NCBI GenBank assembly: GCA_029432795.1
Contig: JARNMJ010000001.1
Span: forward strand, 124,001 to 188,000
DNA from: Pontiellaceae bacterium B12219
GTDB lineage: Bacteria > Verrucomicrobiota > Kiritimatiellia > Kiritimatiellales > Pontiellaceae
Reading direction: 5' to 3'
DNA length: 64,000 nucleotides
Numbering within the stretch: the first letter of the stretch is position 1; each line of letters begins with the position of its first letter. This document shows positions 46,071 through 55,015 of the stretch, piece by piece. A program made the position numbers and the translations under genes. The notes beneath the pieces are model-generated. The model was not told the DNA's origin. It was given only the letters and a program-made list of their open reading frames with translations, and did not search any database.

Positions 46071-47764
46071 TAATTTCGTTTCAGTCGTGCGAGTACGATG
46101 ATGCCTTCGAGAATCATCCAGAGTTGAAGGATGGTGATGAGGATCCCGATGCCGAAGAGCAGCCAATTTCCGCCTGCAAAGAAGCTGACAAGGTTGATTT
46201 TCATCGCCCAGGTGGTCATGACAATCATAAACACCATCGGGAGTGCGGTGTAGATGATGTTTATTTTTTTGCGGGCCAGCCAGACGGTGATGACGAGCAG
46301 GGCAAGGCCGCCGAGCAACTGATTGACCGCACCGAAAAGCGGCCATAGCGAAAGTGCGCCTTTTCCATCGCCACCGCTGGAGAAGGCAAGCAGGAGGGCG
46401 GTGGCGACAGCGATGAAGGTGGCGGGGTGTTTCTTTCCAAGGGCTGGAACATTGCAGGTTTCGGCAATCTCGGAAATGATATAGCGTTGCAGTCGGGTGG
46501 CGGTGTCGAGCGTGGTGGCGGCGAAGGACGCCACAAAAACACCCATGAGTGTCAGGATGACGCCTTTAGGCAGGCCGAGCCCGGCGATCATATTGGAAGA
46601 ACCGATCACAAATGCATCGATTTTGGCGGCGAGCCCGCCGGCGGAAGACCAGCTTGCATATTGCTGGTTGAAGGCTTCCAATCCCTGGAAAACGGTTCCG
46701 TCTTTCTCCAGCCCGAGCCCAATGCCGGCACCGCAGGCAATGCTGACGATGATGGCCAGCATGCCTTCGAGCAGCATACCGCCATAGCTGATGGGCTGGG
46801 CGCTGGTTTCCTGATCGCATTGTTTGGACGAGGTGCCGGAGGAAACCAGACAGTGGAATCCGGAAATGGCTCCGCAGGCTACGGTGATGAACAGAAGCGG
46901 AATGAGCGAGGGGGCTCCTTCGACTGCAAAGTTGGTGGCGGGGGCAACCATGGGCGGATGGGTGACAAGAATGCCTAGAAATAGAAGGACCATGGCGATA
47001 CAGAGCTGGAAGGCATTGATATAGTCACGCGGTTGCAGCAATACGGTGACGGGCAGAGTTGAGGCCACGTAGGCATAAATCAGCAGGGCAATTACCCAGA
47101 TCCCGACATTGGAGAGACTTCCAAGGTCTGGAAGTATGATCGGGAACCGGGCACCGATCACAATCGTGGCATACATCAGAATGGTTGCTATGATGCCGTA
47201 GGTGATGTGCGATTTCCCTTTTTTGTACACCATGAATCCGAGCCAGATGGCAATGGGCAGCTGCAGCCAGACCGGGATGACGGATTCAGGGAAAATGGCG
47301 AAAACGGCGGCAATCACTACGCCGAATATGGCGATGACCAGCCAGAGCGCGAAGAAGATGATGAGCATGAAGAGCGATTTTACGCGCGGGTTGATGATGG
47401 TGCCGGCAATGTCGCCGATGGTCCGGCCTTCGTGCCGAAGGGAAATCATCATGGAACCGAAGTCGTGTACGGCTCCCATGAAAACGGAGCCGATGAGGAT
47501 CCAGATCAGTGCAGGAACCCAGCCCCAGATGATGGCGATGGCCGGGCCGACGATCGGGCCGGTTCCAGCGATGGAGGTGAAGTGATGACCGAAGAGGACG
47601 AGTTTGTCGGTGGCCACAAAATCGATGCCGTCCCGATGGGTTTCGCTGGGGCATTTTGCATGAGGGTCGACCTTGAAGATTCGGCGTCCGAGAAAGCGCC
47701 CATAGGTATGGTATGCAATGATATAGAGAATGGCTGCACCGGCGGCAATGATGAGAGAATTCAT
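46070..47764 (-). CDS. cstA: CstA-family carbon starvation/pyruvate transporter
   Basis: 564 residues with about 16 membrane helices. CstA hallmarks are AYHTYGRFLGRRIF, ATDKLVLFGHHFTSIAGTGPIVGPAIA and HDFGSMMISLRHEGRTIGDIAG. CstA/BtsT proteins import pyruvate or peptides. It lies 42 bp downstream of three tandem sensor-kinase-like genes on the same strand, suggesting common regulation. Three palindrome copies lie inside it. Confidence 0.93.
   Translation of the reverse strand: MNSLIIAAGAAILYIIAYHTYGRFLGRRIFKVDPHAKCPSETHRDGIDFVATDKLVLFGHHFTSIAGTGPIVGPAIAIIWGWVPALIWILIGSVFMGAVHDFGSMMISLRHEGRTIGDIAGTIINPRVKSLFMLIIFFALWLVIAIFGVVIAAVFAIFPESVIPVWLQLPIAIWLGFMVYKKGKSHITYGIIATILMYATIVIGARFPIILPDLGSLSNVGIWVIALLIYAYVASTLPVTVLLQPRDYINAFQLCIAMVLLFLGILVTHPPMVAPATNFAVEGAPSLIPLLFITVACGAISGFHCLVSSGTSSKQCDQETSAQPISYGGMLLEGMLAIIVSIACGAGIGLGLEKDGTVFQGLEAFNQQYASWSSAGGLAAKIDAFVIGSSNMIAGLGLPKGVILTLMGVFVASFAATTLDTATRLQRYIISEIAETCNVPALGKKHPATFIAVATALLLAFSSGGDGKGALSLWPLFGAVNQLLGGLALLVITVWLARKKINIIYTALPMVFMIVMTTWAMKINLVSFFAGGNWLLFGIGILITILQLWMILEGIIVLARLKRN
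46435..46449. repeat. 15-bp palindrome copy 21 (in cstA)
   Basis: TTCCAAGGGCTGGAA, minus-strand phase 2, read as V-P-A-L-G-K. Confidence 0.75.
46676..46690. repeat. 15-bp palindrome copy 22 (in cstA)
   Basis: TTCCAATCCCTGGAA, minus-strand phase 1, read as F-Q-G-L-E. Confidence 0.75.
47119..47133. repeat. 15-bp palindrome copy 23 (in cstA)
   Basis: TTCCAAGGTCTGGAA, minus-strand phase 2, read as L-P-D-L-G; identical to copy 6. Confidence 0.75.
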
Positions 47765-47806
47765 GGTTTTGTTGTAGCGCTCACCATCAAGCCGGGAAAA
47801 GCTTTT

Positions 47807-48820
47807 TTAGCATGATTCTTCAGAGTTGACGGGAAGGTTGCAGGAGGTGCGCGTCAGATTCGTTGGGGTTGTTCCAATGGAAATGGTGCCTCCGATTTTT
47901 CCGGCGCGGTATCGCATCAGGGGTAAACCCATGCCTTCTATTCTGCCGGACATGAAAGGTTTTCCGTCGTTTTCAATGTAAACGATGGTTTCCGTTGCGG
48001 TTTTCTCCAAACCGATGGTGATTGCTGCGGGCTGAGCATGTCGGACGGCATTGGTGACCGCTTCGAATATAATTTCGTAAATTCCTGATTTTTTATCCGA
48101 GGGAATTTTATCCCATTCCGGGGTTTCCTGATATTGAATTTTTGCAGAGGAAATCGGTTGAATTTGTCGCGCCATTTCGGAAATTGCATTTTGCAGGCGG
48201 TCGACCGAAACGATGTTTAGCGTTGCGTGTTGGTTTATGGTCTCCAGTTGATCTAGGCAGGTGTTAATGATCTTTCCGATTGTTTGGGCATCAGTGGCGC
48301 GGGGATGATTTTCAGCGCTTAATTTTTTTTCCAGCATCTCGTTGGTTCTCAGCATGCCTTGTAGTTTTTCATAGGGCAGTTCCAGCAGACTGGTGTTTAA
48401 TTCTTTGTTTTCTATGTGCCGGGCATCGATGAGATGGTTGGCCAGGTTTTTAAGGTCCCGAGTTCGCTCTTCCACGGTTTCTTCGAGCGTTTCGTTGAGA
48501 CGTTTATATTTGTTTTGCGAGGATTTCAGCAGAGCGGTGCAGCAGGAGAATAAGACCTGAGAGCCGATACCGAACGGATTCAGTGTTTCGGTGATGATGG
48601 CCGGATCGTCGGTATAGTACGAGAGCAGCAGATAGTGGATGGGGATGGTGGCCAGTGTGGTGTACAGCGCCCCGCGATAGAGAAAAAGCCAGCCGCCCAG
48701 CATGGTCAGCGGGATGGAAAAAAGCATGACGGTGATTTTCAGGGTGGGAAACAAGGCGAAAATGAATGCCAGATAAAGCAACCATGCGGTGAAGTAGATT
48801 ATTTTTTCAGTGCATTTCAT
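47807..48820 (-). CDS. Sensor kinase paralogue 3: ATP-binding boxes kept, HDGxGQ motif absent
   Basis: 337 residues. About four membrane helices (1-98) and a coiled coil (100-130) match the two genes upstream. Where those have E-L-H-D-G-I-G-Q, this one reads ELNTSLLELPYEKLQG: no phosphoacceptor histidine motif. The HATPase domain looks intact: N-box EAVTNAVRH (E253, N257, H261), G1 IENDGKPF and G2 EGMGLPLMRYRAG (295-307). It could supply the ATPase half to its paralogues. Last of a three-gene operon (4-bp overlap with the gene upstream), 42 bp before cstA. Confidence 0.82.
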   Translation of the reverse strand: MKCTEKIIYFTAWLLYLAFIFALFPTLKITVMLFSIPLTMLGGWLFLYRGALYTTLATIPIHYLLLSYYTDDPAIITETLNPFGIGSQVLFSCCTALLKSSQNKYKRLNETLEETVEERTRDLKNLANHLIDARHIENKELNTSLLELPYEKLQGMLRTNEMLEKKLSAENHPRATDAQTIGKIINTCLDQLETINQHATLNIVSVDRLQNAISEMARQIQPISSAKIQYQETPEWDKIPSDKKSGIYEIIFEAVTNAVRHAQPAAITIGLEKTATETIVYIENDGKPFMSGRIEGMGLPLMRYRAGKIGGTISIGTTPTNLTRTSCNLPVNSEESC

Positions 48821-49824
48821 AGTGATGATGAGATTTCGAGTTTAGGAACAGTAAAAGTAATCATTGGGCGGTTGTCGATAGTGGCCGAAACCTTTTGTGA
48901 TCCGCCCACCTGCTTTAATCGGTATTGGATGAGATCGGTTAATGCATGGGGGTGGTTTGCGGAGGCTGATCCGTTGTGAATAATTTCCACACTATAATCT
49001 CTGAGGGAGGGGCGGCGTATGCAGATTTCGAGTTGATCGGCCTTGCATAAATCGATGAAGTTGATGCAGCTCTCCTGGCAGACTCGGAAGAGTTGCAGGC
49101 TTTCGTTTTCCGGAAGAACCGAGGGGGATGAAAGGTCTTTGAATATGACCTGGGCCGGTCGGATTTTGCTCAGGCACTCGGCCAGCTCGTCCAAGGCGGC
49201 TGCGAGGCCAACCTGTGCAATTCGAATGGGAAACAGAGTTCGGGCAATTTCGCGAATTTGATTGTGAACGGTATTGCATGAGTTCATCAAGGAAGTGCAA
49301 AATTGGCTGAGACTGTGCTTTTCAAGTTCCAATTGGTGAGCAAGGGAGGAGGTGAGGAGCTGTATTCCGGTTAATTGCTGTCCTATTCCGTCGTGTAATT
49401 CCTGCCCCTGAATCATCCGGCGTGTTTCTGCATCATCGATCAGCTGGTCTGTTAGGACCTGTAATTCGGTCTCCCGCTCGCGAATTCGTTTGTCGAGTTC
49501 CCGGTTTAATGCACGTATGCCATGGTAGTTTTTTCGCAATTCCCCGAATAGGAATATGATTGTGAAAAAGAGAAGCGGGCCTGTTGCCCTGTCCATATAA
49601 TAGATATATTCATCGCCATGAATCTGACTCAGCAAAAACGTGATGAAAGAGAAAAACAGCGCCAGTAAAAGTCCTGTTGTTGTGCCGAATAACCAAACGC
49701 CTAAGGCCAAAAGTGGAAGGGATGGAATGGCAACATTTGAATTCAGCTCTGGAAAGAAATAGAAGCAGCACGTCACATAAATAACGCAGAGCAACGGATA
49801 TAAAATGATTTCCAGCTTCTTCAT
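48817..49824 (-). CDS. Sensor kinase paralogue 2: HDGIGQ kept, ATP-binding boxes degenerate
   Basis: 335 residues. Four to five membrane helices (1-95) lead into a coiled coil and a HisKA_3 domain with H144 in QELHDGIGQQLTGIQL. The HATPase region keeps E251 and N255 (CQESCINFIDLCKADQ) but has lost the K/R-H pair, and the G-boxes are absent (HNGSASANHPHALTDLIQYRL). It probably cannot bind ATP normally. No response regulator is adjacent. It overlaps paralogue 3 by 4 bp and lies 3 bp after paralogue 1. Confidence 0.82.
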   Translation of the reverse strand: MKKLEIILYPLLCVIYVTCCFYFFPELNSNVAIPSLPLLALGVWLFGTTTGLLLALFFSFITFLLSQIHGDEYIYYMDRATGPLLFFTIIFLFGELRKNYHGIRALNRELDKRIRERETELQVLTDQLIDDAETRRMIQGQELHDGIGQQLTGIQLLTSSLAHQLELEKHSLSQFCTSLMNSCNTVHNQIREIARTLFPIRIAQVGLAAALDELAECLSKIRPAQVIFKDLSSPSVLPENESLQLFRVCQESCINFIDLCKADQLEICIRRPSLRDYSVEIIHNGSASANHPHALTDLIQYRLKQVGGSQKVSATIDNRPMITFTVPKLEISSSL

Positions 49825-49827
49825 ATT

Positions 49828-50835
49828 TTATTCTGGATCGGTAGGCTGAACCGGAATGATAAACTGTACAGTGCGTGTACTTGTCGTTTCTGGCAGAATT
49901 CTCAATTTTCCCCGTAGCATGCGTAGTCGATGCTGAATTAAATTAAAGGAAGCATTTCTTAGCGTAGCATCGGGAAAGTTGCCGTTATGTGTTACGGAAA
50001 TTGTGATTCTGGCTTCATCGCCACAAACTGCTAAGCAAACTTGGTCAGCTTTAAGACTGTCAATCGAATAGAGGGCTGATTCCTGACAAATACGGTAAGT
50101 TTGCAACATGAGCGGTACCGGAACCTGCGGAAGTTTTTTCGTTTCAGAAGTTACAGATTTGACTGGTTTTACATCCTGCAGGCAGGAAGACAGCTCATTG
50201 ATTGCTGAAACTAGACCAACCTGTTCCATGCGAACAGGGAACAATAAACGTGATATTTTGCGGAGATGATTGTGCAGCTTGATGGTTTGGTTTTGCAGAT
50301 GATGCGCGTTGGATGCAATCGGATTCTTTTCCTGTAGAAGTTGATCGGCAAGAGATGCTGAAATCAGCTGAATTCCCGTCAACTGCTGCCCGATTCCATC
50401 ATGCAAGAGCTGAGCTTGTTTAATTTTGATAGTTTCATAGTTTTCCAATAATTTTTCAGTTAATTCCGAAAGCTCCCGATTACGTTCCAAAACCAATTGG
50501 TCGAGCCGAAGGTTAGTTTTTTTTATATTGAGATATTGATCTCTAAGCGATCCCGTTAAGAACGCAACAGCGATTAAAAGAAGGTATCCAGTGAATTTAT
50601 ATTCATAGAAAACCAATACATCCGGATATATAAAACTGGTTAGCAAGCTCAAGTGGGTTATTGAGATGAGGATCAGCAGCAGTCCAACCGTGCGGCCAAA
50701 AAGCCATGAGCCCAGACTAAGAAGAAAGAAAACGGGAATGGCACAGGAAATTCTAAGTTGAGGGAATGCCACAACAGTGAAAATGACGTAAATAATCCAG
50801 AGTAAGCTATACAGATAGATGGTTATGGGCTTCAT
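49828..50835 (-). CDS. Sensor kinase paralogue 1: HDGIGQ kept, ATP-binding boxes degenerate
   Basis: 335 residues, the same architecture as paralogue 2. H145 lies in AQLLHDGIGQQLTGIQLISA. In the HATPase region the N-box reads ICQESALYSIDSLKADQ, with the Asn position replaced by Y256, and the G2 box is lost (NASFNLIQHRLRMLRGK). First gene of the trio; its promoter must lie between 50836 and the divergent gcvT start at 50961. The N-terminal motif PQLRISCAIPVFFLLSLGSWLFG aligns with both siblings, indicating tandem duplication. Confidence 0.82.
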   Translation of the reverse strand: MKPITIYLYSLLWIIYVIFTVVAFPQLRISCAIPVFFLLSLGSWLFGRTVGLLLILISITHLSLLTSFIYPDVLVFYEYKFTGYLLLIAVAFLTGSLRDQYLNIKKTNLRLDQLVLERNRELSELTEKLLENYETIKIKQAQLLHDGIGQQLTGIQLISASLADQLLQEKNPIASNAHHLQNQTIKLHNHLRKISRLLFPVRMEQVGLVSAINELSSCLQDVKPVKSVTSETKKLPQVPVPLMLQTYRICQESALYSIDSLKADQVCLAVCGDEARITISVTHNGNFPDATLRNASFNLIQHRLRMLRGKLRILPETTSTRTVQFIIPVQPTDPE

Positions 50836-50960
50836 GAGAATCGTGACTTCTTTCTTGATAAATCTATGGCATAGCCAGTTTAAAAATACACGATTTAAAG
50901 ATTAATAAGATCAAATTCAAATTGCGGCGCTTTCTCGGTTTTTGTAGACTGCACCTCATT

Positions 50961-52040
50961 ATGAAAATAACTCCGCTGCACGCGCAGCATCAAAAAGTCG
51001 GGGCCAGGATGGGGGAGTTCGGCGGATGGGATATGCCGATTCAATATGCCGGAATCCTGGATGAACATGAGCAAACCCGGCGGCATGCCTCGGTGTTTGA
51101 TATCTGTCACATGGGCGAGTTTGAACTCTACGGAAAAACGGCGCTCCAGGATCTTGAAAATTTGCTCACCTGCAATATCCGTTCCCTGAAAATCGGGCAG
51201 GTTCGCTACGGGTTTATGCTCAATGAACAGGGTGGGGTAATCGACGATTTAACCTGCTACCGTCTCGATCATGATCGCTATATGCTCGTGGTGAATGCCG
51301 GAACCGCCGAAAAAGACGCCCGTTGGATTCAGGACCATATTTCCTCCGAAACCATCTTCGTTGATCTCTCGGAGCATACGGCCAAGCTGGATATTCAGGG
51401 GCCTGAATCGCGCGATGTGCTCGAAGCCGTTTTCGGTTGCACTCTCCCGGACCTTGGATATTTCCGCTTCCGCGAGTTTCAGGCATTGGAAGCTTCAACC
51501 ATTATCAGCCGCACCGGATACACCGGGGAACTGGGTTATGAAGTCTATCTGCCGAACGACGCCGCTGTACGGCTTTGGGATAAAATTGCGGCGCATCCCT
51601 ATTGCGAGCCCGGAGGACTGGGTGCGCGCGACACGCTCCGCCTGGAAATGGGCTATCCGCTTTATGGCCATGAATTGACCGACGTGCGTTCTCCGGCCGC
51701 GTATTCCCGCGGACTGTTTATTGACCGGAACAAGGAATTTATCGGTAAAAAACAGGTTATGAACGATCTGGAAATTCCCGATGTGCTATTGGTGGGGCTT
51801 AAATTCAGTTCCAAACGAGCCGCCAGAGCGCATGATAAAATTTTTGCGGGCGATATCGAAATCGGAGAAATCACCAGTGGTTCGCTGGCACCCAGCCTCG
51901 GAGTTGCCGTTGCCATGGCCTATGTGAAAGCCGATTTTTCCAAGGTTGGGAATATGCTCGATGTGGAAATCCGCGGAAAACGATTCCCTGCCGAAATTGT
52001 CGATCTGCCGTTTTACAAAAACGGCACTGCCCGAGGATAG
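50961..52040 (+). CDS. gcvT: Glycine cleavage system T protein (aminomethyltransferase)
   Basis: 359 residues. It starts MKITPLHAQHQKVGARMGEFGGWDMPIQY and ends with the C-terminal barrel RFPAEIVDLPFYK. It releases ammonia from the aminomethyl-H protein and passes the one-carbon unit to tetrahydrofolate. I chose ATG 50961; the frame extends to a TTG at 50922 but that part is unlike GcvT. First of gcvT-gcvPA-gcvPB; no gcvH gene lies in this run. Confidence 0.95.
   Translation: MKITPLHAQHQKVGARMGEFGGWDMPIQYAGILDEHEQTRRHASVFDICHMGEFELYGKTALQDLENLLTCNIRSLKIGQVRYGFMLNEQGGVIDDLTCYRLDHDRYMLVVNAGTAEKDARWIQDHISSETIFVDLSEHTAKLDIQGPESRDVLEAVFGCTLPDLGYFRFREFQALEASTIISRTGYTGELGYEVYLPNDAAVRLWDKIAAHPYCEPGGLGARDTLRLEMGYPLYGHELTDVRSPAAYSRGLFIDRNKEFIGKKQVMNDLEIPDVLLVGLKFSSKRAARAHDKIFAGDIEIGEITSGSLAPSLGVAVAMAYVKADFSKVGNMLDVEIRGKRFPAEIVDLPFYKNGTARG
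51948..51962. repeat. Near-match of the 15-bp palindrome (in gcvT)
   Basis: TTCCAAGGTTGGGAA, 14 of 15, phase 3, read as S-K-V-G-N. Confidence 0.45.
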
Positions 52041-52087
52041 TTCAGGCCACGGAGCTCCGTGGTAATAAAAAAATAAAGGTTGGAATA

Positions 52088-53437
52088 ATGAAAAAAACGC
52101 CCTTTTGCGCAACCAGTCAAAAAGATCAGGAGGTGATGTTCCAAACCTTGGGCATTTCCGACTTCGACGATCTCTTTGCCGCGATTCCCGATCATCTGCG
52201 TTCGGCAGAACTCAATATGCCCGACGGTCTCTCGGAAATGGAGATGATGCAGCATATTCGAAAACTGGCCCGGAAAAATTCAACGAACCTGGTAAATTTC
52301 TGCGGGGCGGGTTTTTACGATCATTATATTCCTGCGGCCGTGAATGCGCTGGCCAGCCGTGGCGAATTTTATACCGCCTACACGCCGTATCAGCCCGAAG
52401 CCTCGCAAGGTACGCTGCAGGCGGCCTTTGAATACCAGACCGCCATCTGCCGGCTCACAGGAATGGAAGTGGCCAACGCCTCGCTGTTCGATGGCGGTAC
52501 GGCATTGATCGAAGGTATCATGATGGCGTTGCGCCACACCCGGCGCAACAAGGTATTGGTTGATGAAGGCGTGAGTCCGATCTACCGAAAAATGCTGCGG
52601 TGCTACACCCAGAACCTTTCCGTCGACTATCAGGAAATTCCAATGTCCGGAAAAGGTATTGCGGATCGGGCGGCGATTACTGCGCAGCTGGACGCCGCCG
52701 TCGGAGCCGTTGTGTTGCAGAATCCCAACTTTTTCGGGTGTCTTGATAATCTGACCGATCTCATTGAGCAGATTCATTCCGTTAAAGCGCTGGCCGTGAT
52801 GTCGGCCTATCCGATTGCGCTGTCGCAGGTGGAAACGCCCGGAGCCATGGGAGCGGATATTGTGACCGGCGAAGGGCAGAGCCTCGGGCTCCCGCTGAAT
52901 TTCGGCGGCCCGTATCTCGGTTTTATGGCTACCCGGAAAAGTCTGGTGCGTAAAATGCCCGGCCGAATTGTCGGTGAAACAGAAGATGCGCAGGGGCGTC
53001 GCGGTTATGTGCTGACCCTGCAGGCCCGCGAGCAGCATATCCGCCGGGAAAAGGCGACCTCGAACATCTGTTCCAACGTGCAGCTTTGTGCGCTGCGCGC
53101 CATCATTTATCTTTCGCTGATCGGCCGTGAAGGTTTTCTGGAAGTCGGCCGCGAGTGCATGGACCGGGCGAGCTATGCCTGGCATAAACTTACAAAAATT
53201 GAAGGGGTGGAACCCGCCTTCAATCGCCGCTTTTTTAACGAGTTCGCCATTCGGCTTCCGAAAGATGCCACAGAGGTGGTCAGCTCGCTGGTCGATCAGG
53301 GATTTGCAGCCGGTTTCCCGGTCGGCCGCTATTATAAAGGTATGGAAAATGTCCTCCTGCTGGCCTTCACGGAAAAGCGTACCAAAGAGGAAATAGACAT
53401 TCTGGTTGCCAAACTCGAAAGCGCCCTGAAGGCTTAA
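52088..53437 (+). CDS. gcvPA: Glycine dehydrogenase (decarboxylating) subunit 1
   Basis: 449 residues, the N-terminal half of the split P protein. Visible are IPAAVNALASRGEFYTAYTPYQPEASQGTLQ, GMEVANASLFDGGTALIEG and GEGQSLGLPLNFGGPYLGFMA. With GcvPB it decarboxylates glycine on the lipoyl arm of GcvH. A 47-bp gap separates it from gcvT, and gcvPB starts 12 bp after it. Confidence 0.96.
   Translation: MKKTPFCATSQKDQEVMFQTLGISDFDDLFAAIPDHLRSAELNMPDGLSEMEMMQHIRKLARKNSTNLVNFCGAGFYDHYIPAAVNALASRGEFYTAYTPYQPEASQGTLQAAFEYQTAICRLTGMEVANASLFDGGTALIEGIMMALRHTRRNKVLVDEGVSPIYRKMLRCYTQNLSVDYQEIPMSGKGIADRAAITAQLDAAVGAVVLQNPNFFGCLDNLTDLIEQIHSVKALAVMSAYPIALSQVETPGAMGADIVTGEGQSLGLPLNFGGPYLGFMATRKSLVRKMPGRIVGETEDAQGRRGYVLTLQAREQHIRREKATSNICSNVQLCALRAIIYLSLIGREGFLEVGRECMDRASYAWHKLTKIEGVEPAFNRRFFNEFAIRLPKDATEVVSSLVDQGFAAGFPVGRYYKGMENVLLLAFTEKRTKEEIDILVAKLESALKA
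52638..52652. repeat. 15-bp palindrome copy 24 (in gcvPA)
   Basis: TTCCAATGTCCGGAA, phase 2, read as I-P-M-S-G-K. Confidence 0.72.
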
Positions 53438-53449
53438 GGAGATTTTGAT

Positions 53450-54898
53450 ATGAAACTGATTTATGAAAAATCGTCGCCGGGTCGGCCCGGGATTCGGATG
53501 TCTTCACTCAAAATTTCGGAAACGGAGGAAATTCCTACTAAATATCTGCGGAGCAAGCCGGCGGAATTACCGGAGGTTTCGGAAGCGGAAGTCGTGCGCC
53601 ATTTCACGGCACTTTCGCGGATGAATTTTTCGGTGGACACACACTTTTATCCGCTGGGTTCCTGTACCATGAAATACAATCCGAAGGCCTGTGAAGCGGC
53701 GGCAAATCTTCCGGAATTGACGGATGTGCATCCGCTCTGGCCGCAGTTGCGCGGCGGGGGAATGCTGACGCAGGGCTCGCTGGCCATTCTGTACAATACG
53801 GAACGTCTGCTTTCTGAGGCAACGGGTTTGGCGGAGTTCACGTTGCAGCCGATGGCGGGAGCGCATGGCGAACTGACGGGCGTTATGATCATGGCAGCCT
53901 ATCACAAGGATCAGGGAAATCCGGAGAAGGATCATATCATTATTCCCGATTCGGCTCATGGAACCAATCCGGCGAGTGCGCGGGTGGCGGGGTATAACGT
54001 GGTTACGGTTCCATCCGATGAAAACGGAGTGATGGATTTTGATCTGTTTATGGAAACGCTGAATGAAAAAACGGCGGGTGTAATGCTGACGAGTCCGAAT
54101 ACGCTGGGTGTTTTCAATCCGCGGATTAAGGAGATCTGCGATGCCGTTCATGCGGTGGATGGATTGATGTATTATGATGGTGCCAATTTTAATGCGATTA
54201 TGGGGCGGTATCGTCCGGGCGATATGGGCTTTGATATCTGCCATTTGAATCTGCACAAATCCTTTGCGACGCCGCACGGCGGTGGCGGACCGGGGTCGGG
54301 CCCGGTGGGCGTTGTTGAAAAACTGCGGCCTTATCTGCCGATTTCCCGTGTGGAAAAAACAAAGGACGGGACTTTTGCGCTGAACTATGATGAGCCAAAA
54401 AGTATTGGGTATATTGCCCCGTTTTACGGGAACTTCGGTATGATTTCCCGAGCTTATGCCTACATTCTTTCATTGGGTAAAGACGGGATGCTGGGCACGA
54501 GCAACCGCGCGGTTTTGAATGCCAACTATCTGCAGGAAAAACTGCGACCGTTATTTAATACGGAATACAACGGTCGGTGCATGCATGAATTTGTCTATTC
54601 CGGCGATGTTTTGAAGCAATACGGAGTGCATACGCTGGATCTGGCGAAGGGCATGATCGATCGGGGGATTCATCCGCCGACGGTTTATTTCCCGCTCAAT
54701 GTGTCTGAGGCGATTATGGTGGAACCGACGGAGTCGGAGGATCTGGATACGCTGGACCACTTTGTGGATGTGATGGAAGAGCTCTTCGAAATCGCAAAAA
54801 CTGATCCGGATCAATTGCATGCCGCGCCGGTTACAACGCCGGTCGGTCGTTTGGATGAAGTGAAGGCGGCCAGGGATATGCGCCTCAGCTATACCTGA
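53450..54898 (+). CDS. gcvPB: Glycine dehydrogenase (decarboxylating) subunit 2
   Basis: 482 residues, the C-terminal half of the split P protein. The PLP lysine is in CHLNLHKSFATPHGGGGPGSG. Also visible are FYPLGSCTMKYNPK and HGTNPASARVAGY. The split PA/PB form is typical of Gram-positives, Thermotoga and many PVC bacteria. A GGAG ribosome site precedes the ATG. Its partner lipoyl-GcvH depends on lipA at the start of the window. Confidence 0.96.
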   Translation: MKLIYEKSSPGRPGIRMSSLKISETEEIPTKYLRSKPAELPEVSEAEVVRHFTALSRMNFSVDTHFYPLGSCTMKYNPKACEAAANLPELTDVHPLWPQLRGGGMLTQGSLAILYNTERLLSEATGLAEFTLQPMAGAHGELTGVMIMAAYHKDQGNPEKDHIIIPDSAHGTNPASARVAGYNVVTVPSDENGVMDFDLFMETLNEKTAGVMLTSPNTLGVFNPRIKEICDAVHAVDGLMYYDGANFNAIMGRYRPGDMGFDICHLNLHKSFATPHGGGGPGSGPVGVVEKLRPYLPISRVEKTKDGTFALNYDEPKSIGYIAPFYGNFGMISRAYAYILSLGKDGMLGTSNRAVLNANYLQEKLRPLFNTEYNGRCMHEFVYSGDVLKQYGVHTLDLAKGMIDRGIHPPTVYFPLNVSEAIMVEPTESEDLDTLDHFVDVMEELFEIAKTDPDQLHAAPVTTPVGRLDEVKAARDMRLSYT

Positions 54899-55015
54899 GG
54901 TGGGTGAAATAAGTTGTTCGTGACATTTTAATATTTTCCGATAGGATGCTGGAATAAATCAGACCAGATTAGTCATCTATTTTAAACTGGTTGATCAAAT
55001 AATAGGAGCTACACC

